From: Glandiceps talaboti
Lineage: Eukaryota; Hemichordata; Enteropneusta; Spengelidae
Assembly: GCF_964340395.1 (NCBI RefSeq)
Contig: NC_135567.1
Span: 4,891,399-4,955,398, forward strand
DNA length: 64,000 nucleotides
Direction: 5' to 3'
Shown in pieces: positions 61,338 through 64,000 of the stretch. The notes beneath the pieces are model-generated. The model saw only the letters and a list, made by a program, of their open reading frames with translations. It did no database searches and had not been told where the DNA came from. The first letter of the stretch is position 1, and the number at the start of each line of letters is the position of its first letter. The position numbers and the translations under genes were made by a program.

Positions 61338-61368
61338 CGCCCTCACTGGCCTCTGATGTGTGAGGGCG
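61338..61368. promoter_or_regulatory. GC-rich palindrome, weak second CTCF-like site
   Basis: CGCCCTCAC (61338-61346) and GTGAGGGCG (61360-61368) are perfect 9-bp inverted repeats around a 13-bp spacer. CGCCCTCACTGGCC also approximates the reverse CTCF core with one base missing. A CpG-bearing island in AT-rich DNA, possibly promoter-related. Confidence 0.3.
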
Positions 61369-61554
61369 CCCCATCACGGTGTACCTTGCAGACTAAAAAA
61401 TTACATGATTATACATATTTACAAAGTTTGAGGAAATTTAAATCTGACCACGTCATCTGATACATTTAGATATTTACAAGATGTATTCATGTATGACGTC
61501 ACTGTACTACACCTAGCCATTTCACAGCTACAGACTTTATTGTTTCAGGGGTGA

Positions 61555-61920
61555 GGGATGTAGCTGCCTGCTGGGGGTGTAGCTGCCTGCAGGGGGGATG
61601 TAGCTGCCTGCTGGGGGTGTAGCTGCCTGCTGGGGCAGGGGGTGTAGTTGCCTGGGGTGTAGCTGCCTGCTGGGGGGAGGTTTGTAGCTGCCTGCTGGGG
61701 GGGGGAGGGGTTGTAGCTGCCTGCTGGGTGGTGTTGTTGCCTGCTGGGGGTGTAGCTGCCTGCTGGGTGGTGTTGTTGCCTGCTGGGGGTGTAGCTGCCT
61801 GCTGGGGGGAGGTTTGTAGCTGCCTGCTGGGGGGGGGGGGGGGTTGTAGCTGCCTGCTGGGTGGTGTTGCTGCCTGCTGGGGGGTGTAACTGCCTGCTGG
61901 GAGGGGGGGAGTAGCTCCCT
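61555..61920 (+). repeat. G-rich minisatellite (TAGCTGCCTGCTGGGG)n
   Basis: About 16-18 units of roughly 18-26 bp with variable G runs (GGG to about 12 G). Minus-strand reading gives PPSRQLxP/AGSYTPQQA repeats open in two frames, which reflects the repeat and not a gene. The many G runs on the + strand could form G-quadruplexes. Confidence 0.85.
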
Positions 61921-61959
61921 CAATGGCAAGGGGCTGGGTAACCAAGACTACAGACTTTA

Positions 61960-62515
61960 AATGGATAGATGTACTTAAATAAATTAGTGATAATGGCATT
62001 ATAGCACAAATGTATAATAATCACATCCTCAAAGAGCTTTACAATTATTACTCCATGGCACAGACCTATAGTGGCACAATGGCCCTTTACTTCCTCAACT
62101 CCCTGGGGAGCATACAATCAGCCTCTATAAGTGCATGGGATTAAAGCATTCACATTTCAACATCTATCCTACCAGGTCCCCAATTAATACAGCTAGGTTA
62201 ACCAAAGTGCAATTGTGGTTCAAATCTTACCCAAGAACTTTAGTCATTCAGAAACAAATGCCAGCAAGGGGCTCAACCCTGCAACTTGCAGATTCCTAGC
62301 CAGCCACTCTAAACATTCAACCATCATGACTCTACAACCTGCAACCTACAGATTCCTAGCCAGCCACTCTAAACATTCAACCATCATGACCCTACAACCT
62401 GCAACCTGCAGATTCCTAGCCAGCCACTCTAAACATTCAACCATCATGACTCTACAACCTGCAACCTGCAGATTCCTAGCCAGCCACTCTAAACATTCAA
62501 CCATCATGACAGCAC
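61960..62515 (-). mobile_element. tRNA-derived SINE with amplified head
   Basis: Read on the minus strand. The tRNA-like head is GGTTGAATGTTTAGAGTGGC, TGGCTAGGAATCTGCAGGTTG, then a B-box-like GGGTTGAGCCCC. A central conserved-type stretch follows (GATTTGAACCACAATTG, AACCTAGCTGTATTAATTGG, GGACCTGGTAGGATAGATG). Last is a LINE-like tail, TTGTAAAGCTCTTTGAGGAT ... TTTGTGCTATAATGCC, the familiar AAAGCGCTTTGAG...GCTATATAAA end. Such SINEs are transcribed by RNA polymerase III and moved by partner LINEs. The head's proximal part is repeated four times (62275-62512). The related copy at 63490-63900 is shorter. Confidence 0.7.
62275..62512. repeat. 60-bp tandem repeat (4 copies) in the SINE head
   Basis: ACAACCTGCAACCTGCAGAT, TCCTAGCCAGCCACTCTAAA, CATTCAACCATCATGACTCT recurs at 60-bp spacing. 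As 60 is a multiple of 3 it is open on both strands, but this is incidental. Units are nearly identical, so expansion is recent. Confidence 0.9.
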
Positions 62516-62559
62516 ATCTATCCACTTGCCTTATACCAATGATGTTATTGTACAATATA

Positions 62560-63331
62560 TATATATATCACTAATTCATTATTGCTATGAGTATAGTCTA
62601 CATTGTAGTAGCTTTAGCATATATGCGTTCACCTGCCAAATGTTTAATTTGCCTACACAACCCTGTTGTTACATTCCCCACATACGCCATCAATTGGAGG
62701 TTGCTGTGGGTGAGGTATCAATATTTTAGCATGTGACTTCACTTTTGGATATTTAACAGGCCTAGGTTGCCAAGCAACCTTAAACAGATGTTAATCTTTA
62801 CAGCATTGACATTGACATGTGAAGTAGCCCATAACAGATTTAATGATTTCATTACATCAATAAAACAAGAATCTTTCATTTCCAGGCTGAAGTCAAAGCA
62901 TTTTGTAATACAACAAATCACATTTTCAAACGTAAAATGCACATTTCTGATGCCATCATTTCCATTTGAACAATTTCCCAATGAGACAATCGAAGTAACA
63001 TGACCACCAAATATTAAAGCAATTGGTCTAGCAGTTTTTTACTTTAAGTTGTTTACACACACACACTCACACTCACACACACACACATACACACACACAT
63101 ACACACACACACACACACACTCACAAACACACACTCACACACACACACATACACACACACAGACACACACACACACACATACACACACACACAAACACAC
63201 ACACTCACACACACACACTCACACACATACACAAACACACACACTCACACAAACACACACACACACAGACAGTCAGACACTTAGCGATCCCTACAGCACT
63301 ACTGAACCTTATCAATTCAGTTATGCTAAAA
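62560..63331 (+). repeat. Helentron/DINE-like element copy with long (CA)n
   Basis: Runs from TTGCTATGAGTATAGTC through GTTCACCTGCCAAATG, CATCAATTGGAGGTTGCTGT and GTTGCCAAGCAACCTTAAAC (a match to 59046), then CACATTTCTGATGCCATC. A 210-bp CA-rich block and the end CAGCACTACTGAACCTTATC, AATTCAGTTATGCTAAAAA follow. Parallels the 57780-59041 and 59042-59386 copies. Confidence 0.6.
63053..63270 (+). repeat. (CA)n microsatellite with TCA/ATA/AAC interruptions
   Basis: About 218 bp, almost pure CA dinucleotides with periodic ACTCAC, ACATAC and ACAAAC interruptions, ending CAGACAGTCAGACA. Part of the element above. Confidence 0.95.
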
Positions 63332-63489
63332 ATGAGTTAAAGGGGAACACCACTCAGTGAAATAATGGTATTTCCTGAGAATGTTTTGGTTTTAGATGAC
63401 AATTTGTATAGTCACGATGACTCTTGGTTCCTTTTAAGTCTTCAATGGACAAACTTATAATATTGGTGTGCATCCAAAGTTCAACGGCA
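63332..63489. other. Short unrecognised spacer
   Basis: No gene; lies between the element copy and the next SINE. Confidence 0.4.
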
Positions 63490-63900
63490 AGAGGCTGGGT
63501 AACCAAGCCTACATACTTTAAATGGATAGATGTATTTAAATAAATTGGTGACAATGGCGTTATAGCACAATGGCGTTATAGCATACAATCCATTGCAGCC
63601 TCTATGAGTGCACAAGATTAAAACATTCACATTTCAACATCTATCCTACCAGGTCCCCAATTAATACAGCTAGGTTAACCAAAGCGCAATTGTGGTTCAA
63701 ATCTTACCCAAGAACTTTAGTCATTCAGAAACAAATGCCAGCAACGGGCTCAACCCTGCAACCTGCACATTCATAGCCAGCCACTCTAAATATTCAACCA
63801 TCATGACTCTACAACCTGCACATTCCTAGCCAGCCACTCTAAACATTCAACCATCATGACTCTACAACCTGCAACCTTCAACCATCATGATTGCACATCT
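63490..63900 (-). mobile_element. tRNA-derived SINE, second copy (internal deletion)
   Basis: Same order as 61930-62515 at an offset of 1561 bp near the tail and 1381 bp near the head. It lacks the part holding AAAGCTCTTTGAG and has only about two and a half head units, one shortened. CATTCACATTTCAACATCTA and AATTGTGGTTCAAATCTTAC are identical to the first copy. Confidence 0.7.
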
Positions 63901-63939
63901 ATCCACTTGCCTTATACCAATGATGTTATTGTACAATAT

Positions 63940-64000
63940 ATATATATATCACTAATTCATTGTTGCTATGAGTATAGTCTACATTGTAGTAGCTTTAGCA
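63940..64000 (+). repeat. Start of a further Helentron/DINE-like copy, cut by the window end
   Basis: TATATATATATCACTAATTC, ATTGTTGCTATGAGTATAGT and CTACATTGTAGTAGCTTTAGCA match 62555-62620 almost exactly. Confidence 0.7.

Noticed and set aside
61499-61999. Proline/glutamine-rich minus-strand ORFs of 130-166 codons
   Set aside because: They translate a G-rich minisatellite in two frames at once, with no coding-like sequence outside the repeat.
62215-62250. GGTTCAAATC on the + strand as a tRNA B-box and true tRNA gene
   Set aside because: No cloverleaf can be built around it. The reverse orientation explains the region better as a SINE with its head at the other end.
62215-62574. LQPATCRFLASHSKHSTIMT repeat protein
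   Set aside because: It is the antisense reading of a 60-bp tandem repeat inside a SINE head.
63049-63360. His-Thr-rich ORF and its Val-Cys-rich antisense
   Set aside because: Both are artefacts of a (CA)n microsatellite.

Overview
This is eukaryotic, animal-type nuclear DNA: AT-rich, gene-poor, crowded with diverged transposons, microsatellites and satellites. It has short ankyrin-repeat exons with GT-AG borders, a tRNA-derived SINE and a CTCF-like site. The mix suggests an aquatic invertebrate (hemichordate, cephalochordate or lophotrochozoan), but nothing seen fixes the taxon. I found no bacterial genes, CRISPR, rRNA or functional tRNA genes.

Host gene. Two well-supported coding exons lie on the minus strand, at 60156-60058 and 2388-2290. 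Each encodes about one ankyrin repeat in phase 0. Joined, they read through in correct ankyrin register (...VDIFG + RTSLHYG...), so they are probably consecutive exons of one gene separated by a ~57.7 kb intron that holds almost everything else in the window.

Central satellite. About 6241-48950 (roughly 42.7 kb, two thirds of the window) is one head-to-tail array of a 56-bp monomer, about 760 copies, with no long ORF. Diagnostic variants recur at fixed offsets (840, 1400, 2142, 3591, 4253, 5113 and 9960 bp), showing nested segmental duplication of multi-monomer blocks. Each monomer carries a short palindrome, TAGACT-GA-AGTCTA or the perfect TAGACTATAGTCTA. Copies at the right edge decay.

Left flank (1-6240). 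Two convergent LINE-like 3' tails, one copy of a dispersed repeat with an ACGG-rich tail, simple repeats, a perfect 22-bp inverted repeat at 3984-4115, and a frameshifted protein-coding fossil at 5684-5994.

Right flank (48950-64000). A broken + strand gene fossil (about 53023-57570) contains an SGNH-like start segment, a 1.6 kb 33-bp minisatellite that is an in-frame expansion of an 11-residue protein repeat, an acidic segment, two Cys/His zinc-finger-like segments, a segment resembling the first arginine box of tyrosine recombinases (Crypton-like) and a C-terminal basic Cys segment. After it come copies of a non-autonomous element built of internal tandem units, a CA/CAGA microsatellite and a 3' hairpin ending GCTAAAAA (a Helentron/DINE-like plan), minus-strand tRNA-derived SINEs with a tandemly amplified head, a G-rich minisatellite, and a CTCF-like motif near the 5'-side ankyrin exon.

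The only candidate working gene is the ankyrin gene. The rest is repeats and broken mobile-element genes, most of it inside that gene's presumed intron.
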